From Pseudomonadota bacterium (GTDB lineage: Bacteria > Pseudomonadota > Alphaproteobacteria > Rhizobiales > Rhizobiaceae), in contig JAEXYH010000069.1 of the NCBI GenBank assembly GCA_023451735.1, positions 62,001 to 126,000 of the forward strand: 64,000 nt of DNA, written 5' to 3'. The notes under the pieces were generated by a model. That model worked only from the letters and a program-made list of their open reading frames with translations. It searched no databases and had not been told where the DNA came from. Position numbers and translations under genes: made by a program. Position 1 is the stretch's first letter; the number at the start of each line of letters is the position of its first letter. Below are positions 41,959 through 50,828 of this stretch, piece after piece.

Positions 41959-43047
41959 TTACATCGAACCGCGCGACAGGCGGGCGATCAATTGGGCCGT
42001 ATAATCGACCATCGGCACGACGCGTGAATAGTTGAGCCGCGTCGGGCCGATCACGCCGACGGCACCGACGATCCGGTCCTCGCCGTCACGATAGGGCGCC
42101 ACGATCAGCGACGAGCCGGACAGCGAAAACAGTTTGTTTTCCGACCCGATGAAAATCCGAACCCCGGGGCCGGCTTCAGCGAGTTCGAGGATTTCGATCA
42201 GGCTGTCCTTCTTCTCCAGGTCGTCGAACAGCAGCCGCAGCCGGTCGAGATCCGACGCCTCTCCCAATCCTTCCAGCAGATTGGCGCGGCCGCGCACGAT
42301 GAGCTGGGTCGGCTTGCCTTCCTCGCTGTCACCGGACCAGACCGCTAGGCCCTTCTCGATCAGGTCCCGCGCCAGGGCGTCGACTTCCGTCTGTACCTCC
42401 TGCTTCAGCTTCTTGATCTGGCCACGGAATTCCGGAAGCGTCTGGCCGGTCAGGTGTGCATTGAGAAAATTGGCCGCCTCGGTGAGCTGCGAAGAGGTGA
42501 CGCCGGCGGGGAGATCGATAATACGGTTTTCGATCTGGTTGTGATCGCCGACAAGCACGGCAAGCGCCTTGGTCGGCTCCAGCCGGATGAATTCCACATG
42601 CTTGAGGATCGGATCGCTTTTCGTCGTGATGACGATACCGGCCCCGCGTGAGACGCCCGATAGCATCAGGCTCGCATCCGCCATAAGGTTTTCCAGCGTC
42701 TGGTCCCTCTCTGTCGGGCGCACCTGCCGGTCGATGCTGGCGCGTTCCTCGTCGGAAAGATGACCGGTCTGCATGAAGGCGTCGACAAAGAAGCGCAGCC
42801 CGCTTTGGGTCGGCAGGCGACCTGCGCTGATATGTGGTGAATAGATCAATCCGAGCTGCTCGAGATCGCTCATCACATTGCGCACGGATGCCGGCGACAG
42901 CGACATGGGAAGCAGTCGGGAGAGATTGCGGGATCCAAGAGGCTCGCCGGTTTCCAGATAACCTTCCACGATCCGGCGAAAGATCTCGCGCGAGCGCTCG
43001 TCGAGCATCGAGCCGACATCCATGCCTGTAGCCGCAGAAAAACTCAT
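41959..43047 (-). CDS. hrcA: Heat-inducible transcription repressor HrcA
   Basis: 362 residues. Represses groESL-type operons by binding the CIRCE inverted repeat. An N-terminal winged helix (REIFRRIVEGYLETGEPLGSRNLSRLL ... SPASVRNVMSDLEQLGLI ... GRLPTQSGLRFFVD) is followed by the GAF-like and dimer domains, ending VGVIGPTRLNYSRVVPMVDY. The start ATG is at 43047. I found no CIRCE element in this window, so its targets lie elsewhere. It is divergent from rph, with 277 bp between the start codons. Confidence 0.96.
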   Translation of the reverse strand: MSFSAATGMDVGSMLDERSREIFRRIVEGYLETGEPLGSRNLSRLLPMSLSPASVRNVMSDLEQLGLIYSPHISAGRLPTQSGLRFFVDAFMQTGHLSDEERASIDRQVRPTERDQTLENLMADASLMLSGVSRGAGIVITTKSDPILKHVEFIRLEPTKALAVLVGDHNQIENRIIDLPAGVTSSQLTEAANFLNAHLTGQTLPEFRGQIKKLKQEVQTEVDALARDLIEKGLAVWSGDSEEGKPTQLIVRGRANLLEGLGEASDLDRLRLLFDDLEKKDSLIEILELAEAGPGVRIFIGSENKLFSLSGSSLIVAPYRDGEDRIVGAVGVIGPTRLNYSRVVPMVDYTAQLIARLSRGSM

Positions 43048-43324
43048 GTCTTCACGTCACCTCGTTTTGGTCGTCTTCGAAATATAATCATTGCAGCCAA
43101 GGCCTCAAAAGAGAATTTGCAGACGTAACGCCAATTGTCACGACGTTGTCTGGCGAAGGCTTTTTCTTTGCAAAACAGGCCCGGCCACCTTAGAAGGCGG
43201 GAAACACCGTAACGGACGAAATCGGCGACAATCCGCCTCTATCCGATGCGGAAAAAATTAAAGGATCAGCGTGTCCTCGGCATTTCCGCCCGAAGACGTG
43301 GTGCGCTGATATAGGGAGTATTCT

Positions 43325-44044
43325 ATGCGGCCTTCAGGCAGACCAGTAAACCAGATGCGCAAAGTGTCTTTCGAGCGCAATTTTTCAAAGCATGCCGAAG
43401 GCTCCTGTCTGGTGAAGTTCGGCGACACCCACGTGTTGTGCACGGCAAGCCTTGAGGAAAAGACCCCCCCGTGGCTGCGCAACACCGGCAAGGGCTGGGT
43501 CACCGCCGAATACGGAATGCTGCCGCGCGCCACTGGCGACCGCATGAAGCGCGAAGCCGCATCCGGCAAGCAGGGCGGCCGCACCCAGGAAATCCAACGT
43601 CTGATCGGCCGTTCGCTACGTGCGGTCGTTGACCTGGAAGCGCTCGGCGAAAAGCAGATCACCATCGACTGCGACGTCATCCAGGCCGATGGCGGCACCC
43701 GCACGGCCTCCATCACCGGCGGCTGGATCGCGCTTTACGATTGCCTGAAGTGGATGGAAACCCGTTCGATGATCAAACTCGACAAGGTCCTGAAGGATCA
43801 TGTCGCGGCGATCTCCTGTGGTATCTTCGCCAACCAGCCGGTCATCGATCTCGACTATCTGGAAGACTCTGCTGCAGAAACCGACGCCAACTTCGTCATG
43901 ACCGGCTCCGGCGGTATTGTCGAGGTTCAGGGCACGGCCGAAGGCAAGCCGTTCAGCCGCGAGGAATTCCTGCAGCTTCTGTCGCTGGCAGAAGCCGGCA
44001 CGCAGGAACTGGTCGCGATGCAGAAGGCTGCAATCGGCGCCTGA
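43325..44044 (+). CDS. rph: Ribonuclease PH
   Basis: 239 residues. Phosphorolytic 3'-5' exoribonuclease that trims tRNA 3' ends. Diagnostic segments: MRPSGRPVNQMRKVSFERNF, GDTHVLCTASLEE, AEYGMLPRATGDRMKRE, IGRSLRAVVDLEALGE, DCDVIQADGGTRTASITGG and the C-terminal NFVMTGSGGIVEVQGTAEG. The start ATG is at 43325. First gene of rph-VOC-rdgB-hemW, all tightly spaced on the plus strand. Confidence 0.97.
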   Translation: MRPSGRPVNQMRKVSFERNFSKHAEGSCLVKFGDTHVLCTASLEEKTPPWLRNTGKGWVTAEYGMLPRATGDRMKREAASGKQGGRTQEIQRLIGRSLRAVVDLEALGEKQITIDCDVIQADGGTRTASITGGWIALYDCLKWMETRSMIKLDKVLKDHVAAISCGIFANQPVIDLDYLEDSAAETDANFVMTGSGGIVEVQGTAEGKPFSREEFLQLLSLAEAGTQELVAMQKAAIGA

Positions 44045-44055
44045 AAGGGGATGCG

Positions 44056-44463
44056 GTGATCGACGGCATACTCGAAACCGCACTTTACGCCGAGGATCTG
44101 GATGCGGCGGAAACCTTCTATGGCGGCGTGCTGGGACTTGAAAAAATCCTGCGCGCCGGCAACCGCCACGTCTTTTTCCGCTGCGGGCAGGGGATCCTGC
44201 TGATCTTCAATCCGGCGGAGACGGTAAAGCCGTCGTCTCCCGATGCTCTTCCGGTTCCGCCGCATGGTACGACCGGGACCGGTCACCTCTGTTTCCGTAT
44301 AGGCGCGGAGGCGATTGACAGGATGACCGAAAAGCTCAACAAGGCTGGCATTGTGATCGAAAGCGATTTCTGCTGGCCGAACGGTGCCCGCTCGATCTAT
44401 TTCCGTGATCCCGCCGGCAACAGCCTGGAATGCGCAGAGCCAAGGCTCTGGAACCTAAAATAG
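44056..44463 (+). CDS. VOC-family (glyoxalase-like) protein
   Basis: 135 residues from the GTG at 44056 (AGGGG 6 bases upstream). A single vicinal-oxygen-chelate fold: ETALYAEDLDAAETFYGGVLGLEKI, HVFFRCGQGILLIFNP, HGTTGTGHLCFRI and SIYFRDPAGNSLECAEP. His and Glu positions fit a metal site when the protein dimerises. The reaction is not known. It lies 11 bp after rph and 8 bp before rdgB, a placement common in rhizobia. Confidence 0.85.
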   Translation: MIDGILETALYAEDLDAAETFYGGVLGLEKILRAGNRHVFFRCGQGILLIFNPAETVKPSSPDALPVPPHGTTGTGHLCFRIGAEAIDRMTEKLNKAGIVIESDFCWPNGARSIYFRDPAGNSLECAEPRLWNLK

Positions 44464-44471
44464 GAATTTTC

Positions 44472-45116
44472 ATGCGCAAGCTCGAAACCAAGACGATCGT
44501 TGTCGCAAGCCACAATGCCGGCAAGATCAGGGAGATCGCCGAGCTGATCGGACCGTTCGGCTTTTCGGCAAAGTCTGCTGCCGAGCTGAAGTTCGAGGAA
44601 CCGGAGGAGACGGGCACGACGTTCGAGGAAAATGCCACGATCAAGGCGCTCGCCTCGGCAAAGGCCTCCGGGCTTCCGGCCTTGTCGGATGACAGCGGCA
44701 TCGTCATCGACGCGCTGGGTGGCGCACCGGGCGTCTATACCGCCAATTGGGCCGAGCGTGAGGATGGCAGCCGCGATTTCCAGATGGCGATGGAGAAGGT
44801 CGAAAAAGCGTTGCAGGAGAAGGGCGCAGATACGTCTGAGAAGCGTAGCTGCCGTTTCGTCAGCGTGCTTTGCCTCGCCTGGCCGGACGGCCATACCGAA
44901 CTGTTCCGTGGTGAGGTCGAAGGTACGGTCGCATGGCCGCCGCGTGGCACTGCGGGCTTCGGTTACGATCCACTTTTCCAGCCGCAGGGTTATGAGACGA
45001 CCTTCGGCGAGATGACCAGCGATGAAAAGCACGGCTGGAAGCCGGGTGACGAGCATGCTCTGTCTCACCGTGCCCGAGCCTTCAAGATTTTCGTCGAAAC
45101 CTGCCTGGAGGCCTGA
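44472..45116 (+). CDS. rdgB: dITP/XTP pyrophosphatase (Ham1/RdgB)
   Basis: 214 residues. Hydrolyses dITP, ITP and XTP to keep deaminated purines out of nucleic acids. Pattern: TIVVASHNAGKIREIAELI, ETGTTFEENATIKA, PALSDDSGIVIDALGGAPGVYTA, FGYDPLFQPQGYETTFGEM and ALSHRARAFK. The ATG at 44472 follows TAGGAA; upstream codons in frame belong to the previous gene. hemW starts 6 bp after the stop. Confidence 0.96.
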   Translation: MRKLETKTIVVASHNAGKIREIAELIGPFGFSAKSAAELKFEEPEETGTTFEENATIKALASAKASGLPALSDDSGIVIDALGGAPGVYTANWAEREDGSRDFQMAMEKVEKALQEKGADTSEKRSCRFVSVLCLAWPDGHTELFRGEVEGTVAWPPRGTAGFGYDPLFQPQGYETTFGEMTSDEKHGWKPGDEHALSHRARAFKIFVETCLEA

Positions 45117-45122
45117 TTTTCA

Positions 45123-46316
45123 GTGAACGCCGTTGCCTCTCGTCTGCCCGATACGCTGCTCCCCGACACGGGTGAGCCGGGCTTCGGCGTCTATGTCCAC
45201 TGGCCCTTCTGTGCTGCCAAATGTCCCTATTGTGACTTCAACAGCCATGTCCGCCATCAACCGGTGGATCAGGCCCGTTTCACCGCCGCTTTCCTGAAAG
45301 AGATGGAAACGATGCGGAGGATGAGCGGCCCGAAAGTGGTGACCAGCATTTTCCTCGGCGGCGGTACGCCGTCGCTGATGGATCCCTCGACCGTCGAGGC
45401 CATCCTGAATGGCATCGCACGTCACTGGAGCGTCCCGGATGGCATCGAGATCACCATGGAGGCCAACCCCTCCAGCGTCGAGGCCGAGCGTTTTCGCGGC
45501 TACCGCGCAGCCGGCGTCAACCGCGTCTCGATGGGCGTGCAGGCCCTCAACGATGCCGATCTCAAATTTCTCGGCCGACTGCATGACGTAGCTGACGCGC
45601 TGAAGGCTATCCGGCTGGCGCGTGAAATCTTTCCGCGCATGTCCTTCGACCTGATTTATGCCCGGCCGAAACAGACGGTCGAGGCGTGGGAAGCCGAGTT
45701 GAAGCAGGCGATCTCCTATGCCGTCGATCACCTGTCGCTCTACCAGCTGACGATCGAGGAGGGGACACCTTTCTACGGATTGCATAAGGCTGGCAAGCTC
45801 ATCGTGCCGGATGGAGACCAGTCGGCATTGCTTTACGAGGCGACGCAGGAAATCACCGCCCGCCACGGCATGCCCGCCTATGAAGTGTCCAATCACGCCA
45901 AGCCGGGTGCCGAAAGTCGCCACAACCTGACATATTGGCGTTACGGCGACTATGCCGGCATCGGACCGGGCGCGCATGGCCGCCTGACCCGTGGCCGCGG
46001 CAAGATCGCAACCTCGACCGAAAGGCGTCCCGAAACCTGGCTCGAGCGTGTGGAGGCCGAAGGCCACGGCATGATCGAACAGGAGATGCTCGGTTACGAC
46101 GAGCAGGCGGACGAATTGCTGCTGATGGGACTGCGCCTGACCGAAGGCGTGGATCTCGCCCGCTGGCAGGAACTCTCCGGCCGCGATCCGGACCCGATCC
46201 GCGAAGAGCGCCTGCTGGAGCATGGCTTCATCGAAAGGCTCGGAAACTCCAGGCTGCGCTGCACGCCAAGCGGCATGCTGATCCTCGACGCAGTCGTTGC
46301 CGACCTCGCCTGCTAG
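45123..46316 (+). CDS. hemW: HemW, radical SAM heme chaperone (CPO-like)
   Basis: 397 residues. Long called oxygen-independent coproporphyrinogen oxidase, but proteins of this branch act as heme chaperones. The 4Fe-4S site is C30-x3-C34-x2-C37 in VHWPFCAAKCPYCDFN; the extra Cys found in true HemN is missing. GGGTPSLMD and ITMEANPSSVE follow. The GTG at 45123 is the likely start. The TAG stop coincides with the first base of the palindromic repeat copy B. Confidence 0.93.
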   Translation: MNAVASRLPDTLLPDTGEPGFGVYVHWPFCAAKCPYCDFNSHVRHQPVDQARFTAAFLKEMETMRRMSGPKVVTSIFLGGGTPSLMDPSTVEAILNGIARHWSVPDGIEITMEANPSSVEAERFRGYRAAGVNRVSMGVQALNDADLKFLGRLHDVADALKAIRLAREIFPRMSFDLIYARPKQTVEAWEAELKQAISYAVDHLSLYQLTIEEGTPFYGLHKAGKLIVPDGDQSALLYEATQEITARHGMPAYEVSNHAKPGAESRHNLTYWRYGDYAGIGPGAHGRLTRGRGKIATSTERRPETWLERVEAEGHGMIEQEMLGYDEQADELLLMGLRLTEGVDLARWQELSGRDPDPIREERLLEHGFIERLGNSRLRCTPSGMLILDAVVADLAC

Positions 46317-46416
46317 AGCAATTCCAGCAAAAGTGGGAGCCGGTTTGCGTCAGAAATTGCGTAGAAGCCAATAGACAGAGCGGTTTCGCGTTTCGAAGAA
46401 AGGCGGAAACGATCTG
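46316..46416 (+). repeat. Rhizobiaceae palindromic intergenic repeat, copy B (RIME-like)
   Basis: About 101 bp in the same orientation and block order as 2132-2233: CCAGCAAAAGTGGGAG, CGGTTTGCG, GAAATTGCGTAG, AGAGCGGTTTCGCG, TTTCGAAGAAA, GGAAACGATCTG. It begins at the TAG stop of hemW and ends about 30 bp before the ptsN stop codon. Confidence 0.8.
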
Positions 46417-46449
46417 ATCAATCGATTTTCGTGAAAAATAGTGCCGCAC

Positions 46450-46914
46450 TCAAGCGGCGTTATTGGCCTGCTCTTCGTTGAGGAAGGCATAGATGGCGGA
46501 AGCGGAATCCGTCTGCCGCAGCTTGGCCGCAAGATCCTGGTCGCGCAGGATGCGTGCGATGCGCGAAAGCGCCTTGAGATGGTCGGCGCCGGCACCCTCT
46601 GGGGCGAGCAGAAGAAACACGAGATCGACAGGCTCATCGTCCAGCGCCTCGAAATCGACAGGGCTTTCCAGACGCGCAAAGATGCCGCTGATGGCGGAAA
46701 TACCGCTGAGCTTGCCGTGCGGAATGGCGATGCCGTGTCCAACGCCCGTCGATCCCAGCCGCTCGCGCTGCAGGATGACGTCGAAGATTTCCCGTTCGGA
46801 AACGCCCGTCAGTTTGGCTGCCTTGACGGCCAATTCCTGCAGGAGCTGTTTCTTGGAGGTTGCTTTTAAGGCAGGGATAATTGCATCTTGATGCAGCAGA
46901 TCTGCCAATGCCAT
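46450..46914 (-). CDS. ptsN: PTS IIA-like nitrogen-regulatory protein PtsN
   Basis: 154 residues. Receives phosphate from PtsP-NPr and adjusts potassium, nitrogen and carbon regulation. The phosphoryl-accepting His66 is in GHGIAIPHGKL; REIFDVILQRERLGSTGVG and FLLLAPEGAGADHLKALSRIARIL are typical. The start ATG is at 46914. It is the last gene of the lptC-lptA-lptB-rpoN-hpf-ptsN series, the normal order in proteobacteria. Confidence 0.95.
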   Translation of the reverse strand: MALADLLHQDAIIPALKATSKKQLLQELAVKAAKLTGVSEREIFDVILQRERLGSTGVGHGIAIPHGKLSGISAISGIFARLESPVDFEALDDEPVDLVFLLLAPEGAGADHLKALSRIARILRDQDLAAKLRQTDSASAIYAFLNEEQANNAA

Positions 46915-46977
46915 TCGTTTCTTCCTTTGTGCCGCGAAGGCAGGGGAAGCGTCGTTGCCGACGCCTCCCGAGTTTCC

Positions 46978-47553
46978 TTAGTTCTTGATATTGGTGGAGT
47001 CGATCCAGCCAATATTGCCGTCGTGGCGCCTGTAAACGATGTTCAGCTTCTCGTCACCGGGGCTACGGAACAGAAGCACAGGTTCATCCGTCATATCCAG
47101 TGCCATAACGGCCGTTGCAACGGACATCGTCCTCAGTTGCTTGGTGGATTCCGCAACGATCGTAGGAGCGAAATCCTCCGGTACTTCATCAGCCTCGTCC
47201 GGCACACGGTCCATGACCGTGTAGGCGACTTCGGCAAATCCATTCGGCTGATTACCGGCGTGGTGATCCTTCAGGCGGCGCTTGTAGCGACGCAGACGCT
47301 TCTCGATGCGCTCGGCGGCGGCATCGAAACTGCCCTGCGGATCGTTCGCTTCGCCTGCAGCATGAAGCACGATCCCGGTATCAAGATGCACTTTGCAATC
47401 AGCAGAAAAACGTGGGCCGGATTTCTCTACGATAACCTGACTCGAATAGCCTCCATCGAAATATTTGGTTATGGCCTCCCCGATATGGTCCTCGATCTTT
47501 TGGCGAAAAGAATCACCGATTTCCATATGCTTACCGGAAACACGCACACTCAT
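46978..47553 (-). CDS. hpf: Ribosome hibernation-promoting factor, long form
   Basis: 191 residues, the long HPF type. The N-terminal domain (about 1-100: MSVRVSGKHMEIGDSFRQKIEDHI ... SFDAAAERIEKRLRRYKRRLKDH) blocks the mRNA channel. The C-terminal domain (about 130-190: APTIVAESTKQLRTMSVATAVMALDM ... VLLFRSPGDEKLNIVYRRHDGNIGWI) dimerises 70S ribosomes into 100S. The start ATG is at 47553. It lies between rpoN (206 bp upstream) and ptsN. Confidence 0.95.
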   Translation of the reverse strand: MSVRVSGKHMEIGDSFRQKIEDHIGEAITKYFDGGYSSQVIVEKSGPRFSADCKVHLDTGIVLHAAGEANDPQGSFDAAAERIEKRLRRYKRRLKDHHAGNQPNGFAEVAYTVMDRVPDEADEVPEDFAPTIVAESTKQLRTMSVATAVMALDMTDEPVLLFRSPGDEKLNIVYRRHDGNIGWIDSTNIKN

Positions 47554-47759
47554 GGAATTATTCCTTCTTGTCGTGACTTGCGTGTTTCAGTCTACGCCAA
47601 GCCGCTCTCTCATCCAAGCCGTCCGAACCGATTGCAGCAAAATAGCGCTCCCAGTCCTGCCTGCGCGGAAATATGGGCAAGCCCCGCCAGCGGCGGCGCT
47701 TCTAGCCTTCGTTGGAAGGGAAGTCAACGTCTCGACCTATGAGTGCAGGGTGTGGGTGC

Positions 47760-49298
47760 TCACAACGCCGCCGCTCTGGCCACGGCGCGTTTCTCCCGCC
47801 GGCGCTGTACCGAAGACGGAATGTTCATGGCTTCCCGGTACTTGGCGACCGTGCGGCGTGCGAGGTCCACGCCCGCCTGTTTGAGGCTGGTCACGATGTC
47901 GTCATCCGACAGAACTGCGTCCGCAGCTTCCTGTGTGATCAGCATCTTGATCTTGTGGCGAACGGCCTCGGCGGAATGGCTGTCACCGCCTTCATCGGCC
48001 GATCCGATCGACACGGTGAAGAAATATTTGAGCTCGAACATGCCGCGCGGTGTCAGCATGTATTTGTTCGACGTAACACGGCTTACCGTCGACTCGTGCA
48101 TCTTGATCGCTTCTGCAACAGTCTTCAGATTGAGCGGGCGCAAGTGATCGACGCCGTGCATGAGAAAGGCGTCCTGCTGGCGAACGATCTCCGTCGCAAC
48201 CTTCATGATCGTTTTGGCGCGCTGGTCCAGGCTGCGGGTCAACCAGTTGCCGTTCTGCAGGCAGTCGGAAAGAAACGCGTAGTCCTCACTGTTTTTCGCG
48301 CAGTTTTTTGAGACCTGCTGGAAATAGGACTGGTTGACCAGAACGCGCGGCAAGGTTTCCGGATTGAGCTCCACGGCCCAACCGCCGCTATTGGCGGGGC
48401 GCACCACGATGTCTGGTGAAATCACATCGGCGACCTGGCTTGCGAAGTCCGCACCCGGCTTCGGGTTCAGCTGACGGATCTCTGCAAGCATGTCGAGGAG
48501 ATCTTCATCGTCGACGCCGCACAATTTTCTCAGGCTTGCAAAATCACGCTTCGCCAGGAGGTCCAGATGGCGCACCAGTGCCTGCATGGCAGGGTCTAGC
48601 CGATCTTTCTGTCGGAGTTGGATCGCCAGGCATTCGCCGAGTGATCGGGCGAATATTCCGGGTGGGTCCAGCGTTTGCAGACGCGCGAGCACCTGTTCGG
48701 CATTCCTGACCTCTATCCCGAGCCTGGCGGCAATGTCGCCGAGATCGGCCTGCAGATATCCGGCATCGTCAAGCTCGTCGCTCAGCTGCTGAGCAATAAA
48801 GCGGTCCTGCGGATTTTTCAGCAGAAGAGGGATCTGTTGGCTGACATGTTCGCGCAGCCCCACTTCGCTCGCAATGAAATCGTTGAAGTCGTAGTCGTCA
48901 CCGGTATCCCCCCCGGCCGTTGATTTCCATTGTCCCAGAAGTTCGGGTGCATCTCCGCGCCGCTCAGGCTGATCGTCGGGAAACACGTTCTCCGCGCCGC
49001 CGTCCATCCCTTCGCCAAACGTCTCGGTGATCACGATACCCTGATCGTCCCGCCACGTTCCTGCTTCGGCCTCGGTCTCATGAGCAGCGTGCTCTGTCGC
49101 GTCGCCATGGCTTAATTCCGTGCCAGTTTCGCCGTCAGTTGGCGAAATTTCGAGCAGCGGGTTCTTCTCTATTTCCTGCGCGATAAATTGGTTCAGTTCG
49201 AAATGCGTCATCTGAAGCAGCTGAATCGACTGCATCAGCTGCGGAGTCATCACAAGCGATTGGGTCTGTCGCAGAAAAAGGCTGGCGGTTAACCCCAT
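47760..49298 (-). CDS. rpoN: RNA polymerase sigma-54 factor
   Basis: 512 residues. Directs RNA polymerase to -24/-12 promoters of nitrogen and other genes, with enhancer-binding activators. Region I is glutamine-rich (LFLRQTQSLVMTPQLMQSIQLLQM), followed by FELNQFIAQEIEKNPLLE and an acidic region II. The C-terminal DNA-binding part has HESTVSRVTSNKYMLTPRG and the RpoN box ARRTVAKYRE at about 480-489. The ATG at 49298 was chosen because the conserved Gln-rich region starts there; the frame is open upstream. Confidence 0.96.
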   Translation of the reverse strand: MGLTASLFLRQTQSLVMTPQLMQSIQLLQMTHFELNQFIAQEIEKNPLLEISPTDGETGTELSHGDATEHAAHETEAEAGTWRDDQGIVITETFGEGMDGGAENVFPDDQPERRGDAPELLGQWKSTAGGDTGDDYDFNDFIASEVGLREHVSQQIPLLLKNPQDRFIAQQLSDELDDAGYLQADLGDIAARLGIEVRNAEQVLARLQTLDPPGIFARSLGECLAIQLRQKDRLDPAMQALVRHLDLLAKRDFASLRKLCGVDDEDLLDMLAEIRQLNPKPGADFASQVADVISPDIVVRPANSGGWAVELNPETLPRVLVNQSYFQQVSKNCAKNSEDYAFLSDCLQNGNWLTRSLDQRAKTIMKVATEIVRQQDAFLMHGVDHLRPLNLKTVAEAIKMHESTVSRVTSNKYMLTPRGMFELKYFFTVSIGSADEGGDSHSAEAVRHKIKMLITQEAADAVLSDDDIVTSLKQAGVDLARRTVAKYREAMNIPSSVQRRREKRAVARAAAL

Positions 49299-49428
49299 GG
49301 TGGACGCTGAACTCCCAAATCCAGCGGCCGAGCACTCATTGCCCAGCCGCCATAAGCGCATCTGGCACAAGAATTGCTTTTTTGAATGATTTGGTCAAGC
49401 GCCGGGGCGGCTGAATTGTGACGCTATT

Positions 49429-50235
49429 TTAAAGGCTGAACTTGTCACCAAGATAGAGACGACGGACATCCTGGTTGTTGACGATGTCGGAAGCCCGTCC
49501 ATGGGTCAAAACTTCACCGGCATGGATGATGTAGGCCCGATCAATGAGGCCAAGCGTCTCACGTACGTTGTGATCGGTTATCAGTACGCCAATGCCGCGC
49601 GCCGTCAAGTGTCGGACGAGGTTCTGGATATCGGATACGGAAATCGGATCGACGCCTGCAAACGGCTCGTCGAGCAGCATGAAGGAAGGATCCGTCGCCA
49701 GCGCGCGGGCGATTTCCAGACGGCGGCGTTCGCCGCCCGACAGCGCCACGGCTGCAGACTTGCGAAGCTGGCTGATGTGGAATTCCTCCAGCAGCTCGTC
49801 GAGCTTCGCTTCCCGCTTGTCCCGGTTCGGTTCGTGTACCTCGAGGACGGCGCGGATATTCTCTTCCACCGTCAGCCCGCGAAAAATCGAGGCTTCCTGG
49901 GGTAGATAGCCGACACCGAGGCGCGCGCGGCGATACATCGGCATTCGCGTTACTTCATTGCCGTTGATCGCGATCATCCCCTCATCGACGGGAACGAGGC
50001 CGGTGATCATATAGAAACAGGTGGTCTTTCCCGCGCCATTGGGGCCAAGAAGACCCACGGCCTCGCCACGGCGCACCACAAGCGAGACGCCGTTGACCAC
50101 GCGTCTTGTGTCATAGGTCTTGGAAAGACCGTGCGCGACGAGGGTCCCCTCATAGCGCGCCTTGTCGCGTGCGATGAACGGTTCGGGCGAGGGGGCTTTC
50201 CTTGCCGACAACTGGGAGAGAAAAGGAAGTTTCAC
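49429..50235 (-). CDS. lptB: Lipopolysaccharide export ABC ATPase LptB
   Basis: 268 residues. Cytoplasmic ATPase that drives LPS extraction by LptFG. Walker A LLGPNGAGKTTCFYMI, Q-loop YLPQEASIF, signature LSGGERRRLEIARAL, Walker B FMLLDEPFAGVDPI, switch His in ITDHNVRE. About 30 residues precede the usual LptB start; the GTG at 50235 has no clear Shine-Dalgarno, but no better start is seen, and translation may be coupled to lptA, whose stop is 9 bp upstream. lptC-lptA-lptB-rpoN are in one direction. Confidence 0.95.
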   Translation of the reverse strand: MKLPFLSQLSARKAPSPEPFIARDKARYEGTLVAHGLSKTYDTRRVVNGVSLVVRRGEAVGLLGPNGAGKTTCFYMITGLVPVDEGMIAINGNEVTRMPMYRRARLGVGYLPQEASIFRGLTVEENIRAVLEVHEPNRDKREAKLDELLEEFHISQLRKSAAVALSGGERRRLEIARALATDPSFMLLDEPFAGVDPISVSDIQNLVRHLTARGIGVLITDHNVRETLGLIDRAYIIHAGEVLTHGRASDIVNNQDVRRLYLGDKFSL

Positions 50236-50244
50236 GTTATAAAA

Positions 50245-50817
50245 CTATTGTTTGGGCCGCGACTTGGGGTCGAGCATGATTTCAACGCGACCGCCGCAGC
50301 TGTCGAGCTTGGCCTGGCCGCTCGCCATCTGCACGGTCAGCTTGCAGCCTTTGAATACGTTCGGACCATCGGAAAGAACGACCTGCTTACCGGTCAGTAC
50401 AAAGGTCTGGCTCGCCATGTCGAACTGGCCGGTGTCGGCTGTCGCCTGCTGCGTGCCTGAGCTAAGGAATACGGTGTCATCGAGAAAGATTTTGTCGATG
50501 TCGGCATTTCCGCTGGAAATGGACGTCGCGCCACCGTCGCCGCCGTTGGCTTTTTCCTTATACTGCACGGTCATCTTGCCGGCCTTCAGCGTGGTCGTGC
50601 CCTGCACGACATTCACATTGCCGGTGAAGAAGGCCTTTTTTTCCTGATCCTTGATTTCCAGCTGGTCGCTCTGGATCTGGATCGGCTGATCGTTCGAGAG
50701 TTTCAGTCCGTCCATGCTGCTTGTCGTAGACTGGGCATGAGCGGAAACGCCGAGGCAGGAAAACAAGGCCACCGCGGTTGCGGCAGGAATGCTGAATGAA
50801 AGACAACGATGCATCAT
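50245..50817 (-). CDS. lptA: LptA/OstA family lipopolysaccharide transport periplasmic protein
   Basis: 190 residues. Forms the beta-jellyroll bridge that carries LPS across the periplasm. A signal peptide is visible (CLSFSIPAATAVALFSCLGVSAHA, cleaved at about residue 28). The OstA domain starts at PIQIQSDQLEIKDQEKKAFFTGNVNVVQG and includes LKAGKMTVQYKEK and TLTGKQVVLSDGPNVFKGCKL-like repeats. Two adjacent ATGs (50817, 50814) are possible starts. It lies 11 bp after lptC. Confidence 0.9.
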   Translation of the reverse strand: MMHRCLSFSIPAATAVALFSCLGVSAHAQSTTSSMDGLKLSNDQPIQIQSDQLEIKDQEKKAFFTGNVNVVQGTTTLKAGKMTVQYKEKANGGDGGATSISSGNADIDKIFLDDTVFLSSGTQQATADTGQFDMASQTFVLTGKQVVLSDGPNVFKGCKLTVQMASGQAKLDSCGGRVEIMLDPKSRPKQ

Positions 50818-50828
50818 GGCGGCCGGGC

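Noticed and set aside
43048..43324. CIRCE element upstream of hrcA
   Set aside because: No TTAGCACTC-N9-GAGTGCTAA or near match is present in the hrcA-rph gap.
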